64,000 bases of DNA from an uncultured Rothia sp. (GTDB lineage: Bacteria; Actinomycetota; Actinomycetes; Actinomycetales; Micrococcaceae). This document shows positions 43,683-52,257 of the stretch, piece by piece. The DNA lies in assembly GCA_946222285.1 (NCBI GenBank), contig CAMIIP010000002.1, positions 256,164-320,163 on the forward strand. The letters are read 5' to 3'. The position numbers and the translations under genes are program-made. A model generated the notes under the pieces. The model was given only the letters and a program-made list of their open reading frames with translations. It was not told the DNA's origin and ran no database searches. The stretch's first letter is position 1; each line of letters starts with the position of its first letter.

Positions 43683-44618
43683 TTAGCTACGGATATCTTC
43701 GTAAAGAATAGTGGAGATGTAGCGTTCACCGAAATCAGGAACAACAGCCACAATAAGCTTGTCCTTGTTCTCAGATTTTTTGGCTTCTTCAAGAGCAGCC
43801 CATACCGCTGCGCCGGAAGAGATACCGCCAAGAATACCTTCCTGGGTGCCTAGTGCTCGTGCAGTCTTGACTGAATCTTCGGCGGTAACCGGAATAACGG
43901 CGTCGTAAATTTCGCGGTCGAGAGTATTGGGAACAAAGTTTGCGCCCAACCCCTGAATTTTGTGTGGACCAGCCTGACCACCTGAGAGCAGGGGAGAATC
44001 AGAAGGTTCTACTGCAACGATCTTAATCTCCGAGTTTTTCTCCTTGAGGAATTTACCTGCACCAGAAACGGTGCCGCCAGTACCCACACCAGCTACGAAG
44101 ATATCAATCTCACCATCGGTTGCTTCCCAAATCTCTGGACCGGTGGTGTTGTAGTGGATTTTGGGGTTAGCTTTGTTGGAGAATTGCGAAGCTAAGATGG
44201 CATTTTCTGAGTTTTCTACGATTTCAGCCGCCTTTTCTACCGCTCCTCGCATGCCGTCTGCTCCGGGGGTGAGAACAATCTCTGCACCGTAAGCGCGTAG
44301 CATGACGCGGCGCTCGGTAGACATTGTTTCAGGCATGGTCAAAATGACTTTATAACCACGAGCTGCACCTACCATTGCTAGAGCGATACCGGTATTGCCG
44401 GAGGTGCCCTCCACAATGGTTCCGCCGGGTTTGAGCGCATCGGCTTCTTCTGCGGCATCGATAATGGCGCGACCAATACGATCTTTTACCGAGTTGGCAG
44501 GGTTGTAGAATTCCAGCTTAAGGGCTACGTTGCCGGGAAGATCAGCATCAAGACGATTGAGGCGAATCATGGGGGTGCAGCCGATCACTTCGGTGATGTT
44601 GTTGTACATTTTTGACAC
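43683..44618 (-). CDS. cysK: cysteine synthase A (O-acetylserine sulfhydrylase)
   Basis: CysK makes cysteine from O-acetylserine and sulfide with pyridoxal phosphate. The 311 residues show the PLP lysine in NPANSVKDRIGR near 43, the substrate loop VEGTSGNTGIAL near 70, and the phosphate-binding GVGTGGTVSG near 178. The C-terminal GGISSGAAVWAA holds the serine that contacts the ring. GTG 44618, seven bases after AGAAAGGA. It is followed by a terminator and cysE. Confidence 0.97.
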   Translation of the reverse strand: MSKMYNNITEVIGCTPMIRLNRLDADLPGNVALKLEFYNPANSVKDRIGRAIIDAAEEADALKPGGTIVEGTSGNTGIALAMVGAARGYKVILTMPETMSTERRVMLRAYGAEIVLTPGADGMRGAVEKAAEIVENSENAILASQFSNKANPKIHYNTTGPEIWEATDGEIDIFVAGVGTGGTVSGAGKFLKEKNSEIKIVAVEPSDSPLLSGGQAGPHKIQGLGANFVPNTLDREIYDAVIPVTAEDSVKTARALGTQEGILGGISSGAAVWAALEEAKKSENKDKLIVAVVPDFGERYISTILYEDIRS

Positions 44619-44727
44619 GGTATTTCCTTTCTGAAGAAAATAAAATTGGATAGCTTAACTCTAACTTTACGAGATTAAATTTCAACGTGTAGTACGGAAG
44701 AAATCTTTTGTAACTTTGGGTTCCGTA

Positions 44728-45249
44728 TCACAGAAGATAAGCCGCGTATTCCTTGCGAGCCTTGGAAATTTTAGGATTCACAATAGCCATGCAATAGCCT
44801 GAATATGGATTATTGGCATAGAAATTCTGGTGAACTTCTTCTGCTTTCCAGAACTTCTGAAGCGGTTCGATGACGGTGACAATTGGTGCACTCCAGAATT
44901 CTTCAGCTCTGCTCTTTGCTTCTTCAAAAAGCTTCTTTTGCTCTTCATCGCGATAGTAGAGGGCAGAGCGATATTGGGAACCGACGTCGTGCCCCTGCTG
45001 ATCCCAGGACGTAGGGTCGTGGGAAGTAAAGAAAATATCGAGAATAACTTCGGCGGGAATAACGGTTTCGTCAAAGGTCACTTCATCGACTTCAACGTGT
45101 CCGGTTTGCCCCGAGCATACACTCATATAATCAGGATTCTCTAAGTCACCGCCGGTGTAACCCACCACATTTGAGATAATCCCGCGAAAATTACGGTAGA
45201 CCGCATCAATACACCAGAAACAACCTGCACCCACCACAAAACTTTGCAC
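44728..45249 (-). CDS. msrA: peptide methionine sulfoxide reductase MsrA
   Basis: MsrA reduces methionine-S-sulfoxide in oxidised proteins. From GTG 45249, with GAAAGG nine bases upstream, there are 173 residues; ATG 45276 would add nine residues but has its AAAG directly adjacent. The active site GAGCFWCIDAVYRN begins at residue 6, with the catalytic Cys, then GYTGGDLENPDY, GHVEVDEVTFDE and the C-terminal QNFYANNPYSGYC with a resolving Cys. It stands alone, divergent from the Nif3-like gene. Confidence 0.94.
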   Translation of the reverse strand: MQSFVVGAGCFWCIDAVYRNFRGIISNVVGYTGGDLENPDYMSVCSGQTGHVEVDEVTFDETVIPAEVILDIFFTSHDPTSWDQQGHDVGSQYRSALYYRDEEQKKLFEEAKSRAEEFWSAPIVTVIEPLQKFWKAEEVHQNFYANNPYSGYCMAIVNPKISKARKEYAAYLL

Positions 45250-45350
45250 AGTATCTGACCTTTCACGTAGAGGCATCTTTCAGTACATAACACCTAGGGC
45301 AAGAGATAAATTCCAAGCTCTCCCTCACAGCCATCTGAGAGAATAGAGAG

Positions 45351-46259
45351 ATGACACAGAATAAGCTGCCGAATCTTGAAACCGTCGTCGAAACTTTTCA
45401 CAGTTTCTTTCCTCCATCGTTGGCAGAGAGCTGGGACGCCAGTGGTCTGGTGATTGGCAGGGGAGACTTCCCCGTTAAAAAAATCGGATTCGCCGTTGAT
45501 GCTACGGTTGCTGTCGCTCGTGAGGCGCTAGCTCAAGAGGCGCAATTACTGATTACTCACCATCCGCTGTTGCTCAAGGGCGCATCCTTTCTTCCGGCAA
45601 CGGACTACAAGGGGGAGGTTCTGCACACTCTCATCGAGAATCATTGCGGACTGTTAGGCGCCCATACCAATGTTGATTCTGCGCCCTATGGAACCAACGA
45701 AGCCTTCATGGACGCCCTAGGTATCAAAGACCGCCAGGTGCTGGATGGCGGCGAGCGGATAGAGATTGAGTCAGAGCAAAAAGAGGTTGGAATGGGTAGG
45801 GTCGGCAACCTGCCTGAGCCGCTGAGCCTCAAAGAATTGGCTGAAAAAATTGCTGACTTCTTACCGGCCACCGCTACCGGGCTACGCATCGCGGGCGCAC
45901 CAGAAACTAAGGTTCAAAAAATTGCCCTGTGTACCGGAGCAGGAGATTCCCTCTTTGATGCTGTTCGCGCAACCGATGCGGACGTATATATCACCGCTGA
46001 TCTTCGTCACCACCCCGCCTCCGAAGCTAGAGAACAGGCTTTAATGACCGGGCAGGGAAAACCCTGCCTCATTGATTGCTCTCATTTTGCCAGCGAATGG
46101 CTGTGGCTGGACGGCGCCGCGCAACTCTTGCAAAACAAGCTAAGGCAGAACGGTTTTGAAGTAGAAACCTACGTTTCCACCCTGAATACAGATCCCTGGG
46201 ACTTCATCGTTTCTAGCGGCGAATGTGCAGGATCAGCAAGCACCGTCGTCCTGAAATAA
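45351..46259 (+). CDS. Nif3-like dinuclear metal-centre protein (YbgI/NIF3 family)
   Basis: These toroidal hexamers bind two metals; GTP cyclohydrolase 1 type 2-like in name, but the reaction is not settled. The 302 residues include the metal ligands in LITHHPLLLKG near 64 and LGAHTNVDSAPYGTN near 103, and the late CSHFASEWLW near 244 with the other His and Glu. There is no inserted PII-like domain, so this is the short form. ATG 45351 follows AGAGAG. Confidence 0.9.
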   Translation: MTQNKLPNLETVVETFHSFFPPSLAESWDASGLVIGRGDFPVKKIGFAVDATVAVAREALAQEAQLLITHHPLLLKGASFLPATDYKGEVLHTLIENHCGLLGAHTNVDSAPYGTNEAFMDALGIKDRQVLDGGERIEIESEQKEVGMGRVGNLPEPLSLKELAEKIADFLPATATGLRIAGAPETKVQKIALCTGAGDSLFDAVRATDADVYITADLRHHPASEAREQALMTGQGKPCLIDCSHFASEWLWLDGAAQLLQNKLRQNGFEVETYVSTLNTDPWDFIVSSGECAGSASTVVLK

Positions 46260-46275
46260 AAATAGTCTAACCCTG

Positions 46276-47046
46276 CTAAGGCGCGGGAACCACCAGCGTG
46301 AGGCACCCGGGCTTCCGCGCCCTCGGTAGGGTAAGCTCTACCTCCCACTGCCTGTTGAGGGCAGCTACGAGGTCTTGAATATTGTTGAGATGGCTCAAAC
46401 CGTTCTCTACGATAAAACGAGCCAGCAATCCGCGATAGTGCTTGGCGAAATGCGAAACCACCTTGCGGCCACCGTCAGTCTGAACCTGCTCCACTCGTAC
46501 TGCAAACGTATGCTCAGGGGCAGGTTTCCACGCGTTAGCGTAGGCGGCGGAGCGGCAATCAATCACCAGTTGATGAGTAGCCCAGGGAACTAAAACGGGG
46601 GAGAGTTCGCCCTTCCAAAAAGTTGCCAGATTGCCACAATGACCTAGCTTGACACCCATGGACAAACGATAGGCGGGGATTTCATCTGTCAGCCCTACCG
46701 CACCCCATAGCGCTGAGATAATGAGGATCACTCGATCGGCGTTCTCTTTACCAGCAACCGTCAGCGAAGCATAATCTAGGGCATCAAAGAGCACGCCGCT
46801 GTAAATTTCAGAAGCAGGAGCTACCGGCTCAGCAAAAATCTGCTGATTTCGCTCTACTTCAGCACTCAGCGTCTTACCCACCTTGAGAACCGAAAGCGCG
46901 TCCACTCCCGCACTGACTTTTACCAGCTCTTGCGCAACGCGCTCGCGCGCCTCGGTGAGTTCAGGAAAGATTAATTCCGCCAGATCCACCGGTTTCTCGG
47001 TATGAGCTGCGGTTTTACCTTCAGAAGGGGGCAACAAAATAAGCAT
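46276..47046 (-). CDS. yaaA: YaaA family peroxide-stress protein
   Basis: YaaA lowers free iron and protects DNA during peroxide stress in E. coli. The 256 residues start MLILLPPSEGKT, the family signature, and include YSGVLFDALDY near 82, GAVGLTDEIPAYRL near 115, VVSHFAKHYRGLLARF near 205. It converges with the Nif3-like gene and its start lies 28 bases from rnpB on the other strand. Confidence 0.92.
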   Translation of the reverse strand: MLILLPPSEGKTAAHTEKPVDLAELIFPELTEARERVAQELVKVSAGVDALSVLKVGKTLSAEVERNQQIFAEPVAPASEIYSGVLFDALDYASLTVAGKENADRVILIISALWGAVGLTDEIPAYRLSMGVKLGHCGNLATFWKGELSPVLVPWATHQLVIDCRSAAYANAWKPAPEHTFAVRVEQVQTDGGRKVVSHFAKHYRGLLARFIVENGLSHLNNIQDLVAALNRQWEVELTLPRARKPGCLTLVVPAP

Positions 47047-47074
47047 GCCCTCCAGTGTAGTAAAGTTGGGGGTT

Positions 47075-47439
47075 GAACGGGACGCTCGGGCAATCGCGCG
47101 AAGATACGTAAGGTACTTCTCGAGGAAAGTCCGGGCTCCACAGCACAGAATGGTCGATAACGTCGACTCAGGGTAACCTGCAGGCCAGTGCCACAGAAAA
47201 GAAACCGCCTCTACCTTATAGAGGTAAGGGTGAAAAGGCGAGGTAAGAGCTCACCAGTGCCCCGGGCGACTGGGGTAGCTCGGTAAACCCCATTCGGAGC
47301 AAGGTCAAACAGGGCATGAAGTAGGTAGTGCGCCGAAATGCCCGGGTAGGCTGCTTGAGCCCTAGAGCAATCTAGGGCCTAGATGGATGATTGCCACTTT
47401 TCTTAAAGTACAAAACCCGGCTCATAGAGCGTCCCGTTC
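47075..47439 (+). ncRNA. rnpB: RNase P RNA, type A
   Basis: The ribozyme that matures tRNA 5' ends. P1 is formed by GAACGGGACGCTC at the start and GAGCGTCCCGTTC at the end. The diagnostic GAGGAAAGTCCGGGCTCC is at about 47141, the conserved AGGGTGAAA block at 47227, GGTAAACCCC at 47282, and the P4 3' strand ACAAAACCCGGCT at 47410. Length is about 365 bases. A helper inverted repeat reaches into the sequence after P1 (see the next entry). Confidence 0.95.
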
Positions 47440-47464
47440 GCACACTCTCTTTACCGGGTTTTGT
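47410..47464 (+). other. 11-bp inverted repeat overlapping RNase P RNA P4 and the 3' flank
   Basis: ACAAAACCCGG (47410-47420, the P4 3' strand) and CCGGGTTTTGT (47454-47464, after mature end) are perfectly complementary with a 33-base loop. It could form a terminator-like stem in the nascent transcript, in competition with P4. Confidence 0.5.
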
Positions 47465-47479
47465 AGAGAAAAACTGATC

Positions 47480-48064
47480 CTAGTTTTCGCTTGAATGCCC
47501 AAAAGGATCAGGATCGATTCCCGGAATCCATTGATTTCCTTCGGCGACCCAGCCCTCTCGCTTAATAACTTTCTTCGCTTTAGCCGTCCATTTTTTGTTG
47601 AGACGGTTTACATAGAGTTTGCCATCCAAATGATCAGCCTCGTGTTGCATCACACGGGCGAACCAACCGGTTGCCTCAAATTGCAGGGGCTTACCCTCAG
47701 CATCCAGACCGGAAACATTCACCCAATCAGCTCGCTTGAGTGGAAAACCATAACCGGGGAAGGATAGGCAGCCCTCTTCTTCCTGCTCCGGATCGGGATC
47801 CTGAGCAGATATCTTGCCCAGCGTTAAAATGGGATTGATGACGACGCCGACCGGTGCCACGCCGTCCTCATTCTCAAATTTGTAGGTAAACAGGCGTAGC
47901 CCAACCCCCACCTGGGGTGCGGCAAGACCCACTCCGTTAGAGAGCTCCTGAGTCTCATACATATCCTCGATGAGACTTTTCAACTCATCATCAAAAACTC
48001 TCACGGGCTGGGCCGGCTGATGTAGCACGGGGTTGCCGTGAATTACGATAGGGCGAACAGTCAC
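47480..48064 (-). CDS. def: peptide deformylase
   Basis: Def removes the formyl group from new N-terminal methionine. The second in-frame GTG at 48064 is five bases from AAGGAG; the first at 48070 lies inside that site, so the short form with 194 residues is preferred. Motif I NGVGLAAPQVG is near residue 43, motif II EGCLSFPG near 98 with the metal Cys, and motif III QHEADHLDGKLY near 140 with the HExxH histidines. It is read toward rnpB. Confidence 0.95.
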   Translation of the reverse strand: MTVRPIVIHGNPVLHQPAQPVRVFDDELKSLIEDMYETQELSNGVGLAAPQVGVGLRLFTYKFENEDGVAPVGVVINPILTLGKISAQDPDPEQEEEGCLSFPGYGFPLKRADWVNVSGLDAEGKPLQFEATGWFARVMQHEADHLDGKLYVNRLNKKWTAKAKKVIKREGWVAEGNQWIPGIDPDPFGHSSEN

Positions 48065-48121
48065 TGTCACTCCTTAGATAAAAATAAGATACTTGCTGAT
48101 GAGCATAAGGATAGATAAAGC

Positions 48122-48156
48122 AAAAGGGTCGTTATGAAAACCATAACGACCCTTTT
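48122..48156 (-). terminator. terminator after tRNA-His
   Basis: AAAAGGGTCGTTATG pairs with CATAACGACCCTTTT (with an AAAAC loop), three bases after the tRNA end on the minus strand. Confidence 0.88.
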
Positions 48157-48158
48157 CT

Positions 48159-48235
48159 TGGGGTGATCGACGGGGGTTGAACCCGCGACCTCCTGGACCA
48201 CAACCAGGCGCTCTGCCGACTGAGCTACGACCACC
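48159..48235 (-). tRNA. tRNA-His (anticodon GTG)
   Basis: Cloverleaf on the minus strand with acceptor GTGGTCG/CGATCAC, anticodon stem CCTGG/CCAGG around TTGTGGT and a T-arm with GGTTCAACC. The base before the acceptor is G (G-1) and the discriminator is C, both typical of tRNA-His. CCA is encoded at 48161-48159. Confidence 0.96.
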
Positions 48236-48358
48236 ATGTGCTAAATCTGATAAATTTCTTTATCCGTATTTGGCAACAGAGAATACTTTACTGGAAGAGG
48301 AATAAAAACCAAAATTCTCACAGGCCATCTCTACGGTGATAGTGCTCACTTGTCTAAT

Positions 48359-48979
48359 TTAGTCTAGCTCTTGTCGAGACCCAGAAATTTTCTGAGCAAT
48401 CACAGCAGCAGCTTTGGAATCAGGACCGGGTGCCTCCACAAAAACTGCTTCACGGTAATAGCGCAGTTCATCAATAGAATCACGAATATCACCCAGAGCC
48501 CTATGATTGCCAGTCTTGGCAGGGGCATTGTAGTGAGCTTTAGGGAACCACCGACGGGAGAGCTCCTTGATGGTAGAAACATCAATCACACGGTAGTGCA
48601 GGTAGTCGATGAGCTCGGGCATATCACGCACCAAAAAAGTTTTATCAGTACCGATAGAGTTACCAGCTAACTGAGCCTTGCCAGCCTCCGGTACAAACTC
48701 TTGAATATATTCGAGAACCTGACGTTCGGCGTCCTGCATTGATATACCTTCATCGAGCTCTTCGAGCAGACCTGAAGTCTTGTGCATAGTAGTCACAAAA
48801 TCGTTCATCTGCTCTAGAGCCGCAGACTCGGGCTTGATGACAACGTCCACACCGCTACCGAGAATATTTAAATCCCCATCTGTCACCAGCGCAGCAACCT
48901 CAATCAGGGCATCATTCTGCAAAGACAGACCCGTCATCTCGCAATCAATCCATACAATACGTTCATTAGAAATAGACAC
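48359..48979 (-). CDS. orn: oligoribonuclease
   Basis: Orn degrades two- to five-base RNA, the last step of RNA turnover, including pGpG. The 206 residues belong to the DEDDh exonucleases: VWIDCEMTGL near residue 8 (Asp, Glu), GNSIGTDKTFL near 106 with the middle Asp, and TGNHRALGDIRDSI near 155 with the His and last Asp. GTG 48979 is the start. It lies between tRNA-His and the divergent mptB. Confidence 0.96.
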   Translation of the reverse strand: MSISNERIVWIDCEMTGLSLQNDALIEVAALVTDGDLNILGSGVDVVIKPESAALEQMNDFVTTMHKTSGLLEELDEGISMQDAERQVLEYIQEFVPEAGKAQLAGNSIGTDKTFLVRDMPELIDYLHYRVIDVSTIKELSRRWFPKAHYNAPAKTGNHRALGDIRDSIDELRYYREAVFVEAPGPDSKAAAVIAQKISGSRQELD

Positions 48980-49139
48980 ACTTCTAACTTACCCTCACCG
49001 GCGTATTCATGCTGAAAGCGTGAAACAATACGCCCGCTTAAAATAATTCGTCTAACACCACAGAATGGACAGCCCGCTGAGAGTCGCTGAATTCGGTAAT
49101 ATCGGGGGAGTTCACTAATTACAGGGGTGCAGGAGCTTC

Positions 49140-50699
49140 ATGCCTAACAATGAGGTGCAAGACCAAGTCGCTAGTAGGCGAGCAGGTAAACGTTCAAGGT
49201 ACATTTATGGCAACCCCATGCGTACGGTGCTACTAGGTACGCTCGGTTCATTGCTGGTGATGTTTGGATCTTTCGGGGTTGGCTGGTTATCCGATGCCTC
49301 ATCGTTTCAACGACTACCGCTGATTATCTCCCTGCGATACAACATCTCAGGCATCATTTTATGTATTGTTTTGTTGGCCATTGGAGGCATGATTATGTGC
49401 CGTGAATGGCTGAGGCTGTCCCAGAAATTAGTGGTCTGGCGGGGAAACGCTAAACGCTACACCTGGCTGGCTATCGCTTTATGGACTCTTCCCCAACTTT
49501 TTGCTTTCCCCCTTTTCTCCCGAGACATATTCTCTTACTTCGCACAGGGACGCGTTATGCTCAGCGGTCAAAATCCCTATGAAGTCGGCGTTTCGTCTAT
49601 TAATAATTTCTTTCAATACGGTGCTGACCCCCTATGGGCTCAGTCACCGCCCCCCTATGGTCCTGTCTTTCTCTGGATCGAAGAGTTCGTTGCCTGGATT
49701 GCCGGTACTAACGTTGACGTGGGCATTTATCTCTTCCGTGGAATTGCAGTCATAGGCGTAGCTCTCATCGCCTACTATGCTCCCAAAATCGCCACCCTGC
49801 ACGACATCAACGCCACTCGAACTCTGTGGCTCATTGCTGCGAACCCGCTGTTTATTGCACAGTTTGTCACAGCAGGGCACAACGACGCGCTCATGACGGG
49901 TTTGGCTGTAGCTGGCACCTACTACGCAGCAGCACACCGTAACTGGAAAGGCGGACTTTTAGGTGCAACCCTCGTGACCATGGCAGTAGCTGTGAAACCT
50001 ATTGCACTCGTTGTTTTACCCTTTATCGGGCTACTCTGGGCGGGACACAACGCATCTTGGCCCCGAAAATTTACCTACTGGGCTCTCACCCTTGGCATCG
50101 CTGTCATAGAACTGGGAATCATGGGTCTCATCAACGGCTTCGGCTTCGGCTGGGTGGGCGCACTTTCCACCACCGGCGGCCAGCTCATCTGGTATGCCCC
50201 CTTTGGTTTTCTGGCCTTACTAGCCGGTACCATCCTGACGCCCCTGCTGGGCGGGGACAGCGCAATTGCGGTTCGAGATCTCGTGGGTAACATCGGAAAA
50301 TTGATTGGCGTCATGGGGGCGGTGCTGGTGATGTTTATCGGACGCGATGAGAAACTCGTGCGCCGTATCGGCTTAGCACTAGGATTTATTGTGGTACTAG
50401 CTCCCATGATTCAATCCTGGTATCTTTTGTGGATCATTCCCTTCCTAGCCGCCTCTGGAATCCGTACAGACTGGCAACTGGACTTCTATTTCATCACCAC
50501 GCTTTTCTTTATGATTTACGCTGTTAGCGACCAGCTGGATGTTTCCCCCTATATCCAGGATTTCGATATGAATATGGGCCGCCTTATCGCCGTCGTCATC
50601 TCCCTGGCCTATGCAAGTTATCTAGTCTTTATTGACCCTGCTACCCGACGGGTACTACGCCCTAGTAAACGCTCTTCGATTTATCAGGTAGTCATCTAG
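49140..50699 (+). CDS. MptB-like polyprenol-phosphate-mannose alpha-(1->6) mannosyltransferase
   Basis: A 519-residue membrane protein with about 12-13 helices, of the GT-C group that adds mannose to lipomannan or similar cell-envelope glycans of actinobacteria. The signature SRDIFSYFAQGRVMLSGQNPYEVG near residue 122 is split here into SRDIFSYFAQG and MLSGQNPYEVG; it includes the acidic residue expected of GT-C enzymes. AQFVTAGHNDALMTGLA near 240 is another family motif. ATG 49140 follows CAGGAGC. It stands alone, so no glycan partner genes are adjacent; MptA/MptB assignment is by similarity. Confidence 0.85.
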   Translation: MPNNEVQDQVASRRAGKRSRYIYGNPMRTVLLGTLGSLLVMFGSFGVGWLSDASSFQRLPLIISLRYNISGIILCIVLLAIGGMIMCREWLRLSQKLVVWRGNAKRYTWLAIALWTLPQLFAFPLFSRDIFSYFAQGRVMLSGQNPYEVGVSSINNFFQYGADPLWAQSPPPYGPVFLWIEEFVAWIAGTNVDVGIYLFRGIAVIGVALIAYYAPKIATLHDINATRTLWLIAANPLFIAQFVTAGHNDALMTGLAVAGTYYAAAHRNWKGGLLGATLVTMAVAVKPIALVVLPFIGLLWAGHNASWPRKFTYWALTLGIAVIELGIMGLINGFGFGWVGALSTTGGQLIWYAPFGFLALLAGTILTPLLGGDSAIAVRDLVGNIGKLIGVMGAVLVMFIGRDEKLVRRIGLALGFIVVLAPMIQSWYLLWIIPFLAASGIRTDWQLDFYFITTLFFMIYAVSDQLDVSPYIQDFDMNMGRLIAVVISLAYASYLVFIDPATRRVLRPSKRSSIYQVVI

Positions 50700-50764
50700 A
50701 TCTGCAGCTTTGCTCTGCTCCCTCGAAATGAGTAATATAGGGGAAGTTCATTTCATGAACTTTT

Positions 50765-50837
50765 GCCTCAGTAGCTCAGTGGATAGAGCAGGAGCCTTCT
50801 AATCTCTTGGTCGGGGGTTCGACTCCCTCCTGGGGCA
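50765..50837 (+). tRNA. tRNA-Arg (anticodon TCT)
   Basis: Acceptor GCCTCAG/CTGGGGC with one G-T pair, D-arm GCTC...GAGC, anticodon loop CTTCTAA and T-arm GGGGGTTCGACTCCCTC. The anticodon TCT reads AGA/AGG. CCA is not encoded. The last pair of the anticodon stem is C-T, a mismatch. Confidence 0.93.
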
Positions 50838-50845
50838 CATCAAAC

Positions 50846-50884
50846 TGGACGCCGCACCACGCAGGGTGCGGCGTCCAATTTTTT
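50846..50884. terminator. terminator between tRNA-Arg and glsA
   Basis: TGGACGCCGCACC and GGTGCGGCGTCCA form a perfect 13-bp stem (50846-50877) followed by ATTTTTTG; it ends tRNA-Arg and may also serve convergent glsA. Confidence 0.9.
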
Positions 50885-50900
50885 GTGGCGTCCTGCAAAC

Positions 50901-52154
50901 CTAGCTGTTTTTGAATCTCAGGTAATGAACGCCCTCGGCTTGCGCCTGACTTTTGAACTTCAGAATATTATCCGGATCCAAAAGCGATACCTGTAAATGA
51001 TCTTTTTGCAACCGATGCAGACCGTCCATCAGCATCTCGCGCCCCACATTATTTGCTTCGCTGACGCGTGTGAGATCAATAACAACATCCGTGCAGTTGT
51101 ACTCAATCTCTTCGAGTTGAGAAAGAATTTCTTCTGCATTGGAGAATTCGAGTTTTCCTTGAAGCTCAATAATCATTTCGTCAGAAACCTGGCGGACGGC
51201 GCGCACGGCGTGGTAACTGTAGGCTTCGGTGTCCATCATATGCAGACCAATACGATCTGATAATTCCTTAAATACGCGAAGCCCGCGCACGCTGTTACCT
51301 TTTAAATCTAGCGAAGGGGAGAAAACCCCTAATCCCAGCTGACCGGGCAGAACGCCCACAATTCCACCTGAAACACCTGATTTTGCAGGAATACCTACAT
51401 CGGCAAACCACGTACCCGAAGCATCGTACATTCCGGCAGAAACCATCACCGAAAGAACCTGTCGGGCGATGAGGGGTTCTATGACTTGCTCTCCTGTGTA
51501 GGGCTGCACACCACCGTTGGAAAGCGTTGCACCCATAACGGATAAATCACGGATGGTTACTTTGACGGCACACTGGGCGATATAACCTTCAACCACCTCA
51601 TGAGCATCCGCTTCAAGCACTCCCAACCCCTTGAGCATATGCCCCATAGCAAAGTTGCGTTCGGCGTTCTCTAGTTCAGAGCGGAAAACATTTTCATCGA
51701 TAGAAAGATCTCTGCCCGCTAAACGAGAGAAGAACTCTCGTAGATACTCCACGCGGTCATCACGACTAGCCTGACTATCGAGTAATAGTCCATGCACGGC
51801 AATTGCACCCACGTTAATCATGGGATTATCGGGGCGGTTACTATCTTCTTCAATAGAGAGCTCGTTAAAGGCCTCTCCGGAAGGCTCAACACCAATGCGC
51901 TCTGCCATAAACTCTTTGCCGTGTTGATGAAGAGCCGCAGCATAGGCAAAAGGTTTAGAAGCTGACTGAAGCGTGAACTCCACATCGTCATCGCCCACTG
52001 AATAGGTTCGCCCTTCAACTGTTGTCATGGCGATACCAAAAAGTTGGGGGTCAACTCGAGCAAGCTCTGGAATATAGGTAGCAGGTTCACCACCATCGAA
52101 GTCTCTGTTGCGGTGAAGGATATCTGCGAGGTAATCAGTTACGGGACTTTTCAC
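50901..52154 (-). CDS. glsA: glutaminase with C-terminal STAS domain
   Basis: GlsA hydrolyses glutamine to glutamate and ammonia. The 417 residues contain the serine-dependent beta-lactamase-like glutaminase domain to about 310: LQSASKPFAYAAAL near 63 with the catalytic Ser and Lys, NPMINVGAIAVHG near 110, and VGIPAKSGVSGGIVG near 248. Residues 325-417 are a STAS domain (VVIDLTRVSEANNVGREML), as in long actinobacterial glutaminases. GTG 52154 is seven bases after AAGG. The STAS part may sense a ligand or partner; that role is not known. Confidence 0.93.
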   Translation of the reverse strand: MKSPVTDYLADILHRNRDFDGGEPATYIPELARVDPQLFGIAMTTVEGRTYSVGDDDVEFTLQSASKPFAYAAALHQHGKEFMAERIGVEPSGEAFNELSIEEDSNRPDNPMINVGAIAVHGLLLDSQASRDDRVEYLREFFSRLAGRDLSIDENVFRSELENAERNFAMGHMLKGLGVLEADAHEVVEGYIAQCAVKVTIRDLSVMGATLSNGGVQPYTGEQVIEPLIARQVLSVMVSAGMYDASGTWFADVGIPAKSGVSGGIVGVLPGQLGLGVFSPSLDLKGNSVRGLRVFKELSDRIGLHMMDTEAYSYHAVRAVRQVSDEMIIELQGKLEFSNAEEILSQLEEIEYNCTDVVIDLTRVSEANNVGREMLMDGLHRLQKDHLQVSLLDPDNILKFKSQAQAEGVHYLRFKNS

Positions 52155-52257
52155 GTTTTTACCTTAGCTAACTTGCCTCAGCAGATACAACGCGCCAGCT
52201 TCAGTCCGTTTGTTTGACCGCTTTGAAAACGAGATAACTTACTTTTGCCCCACCTGG

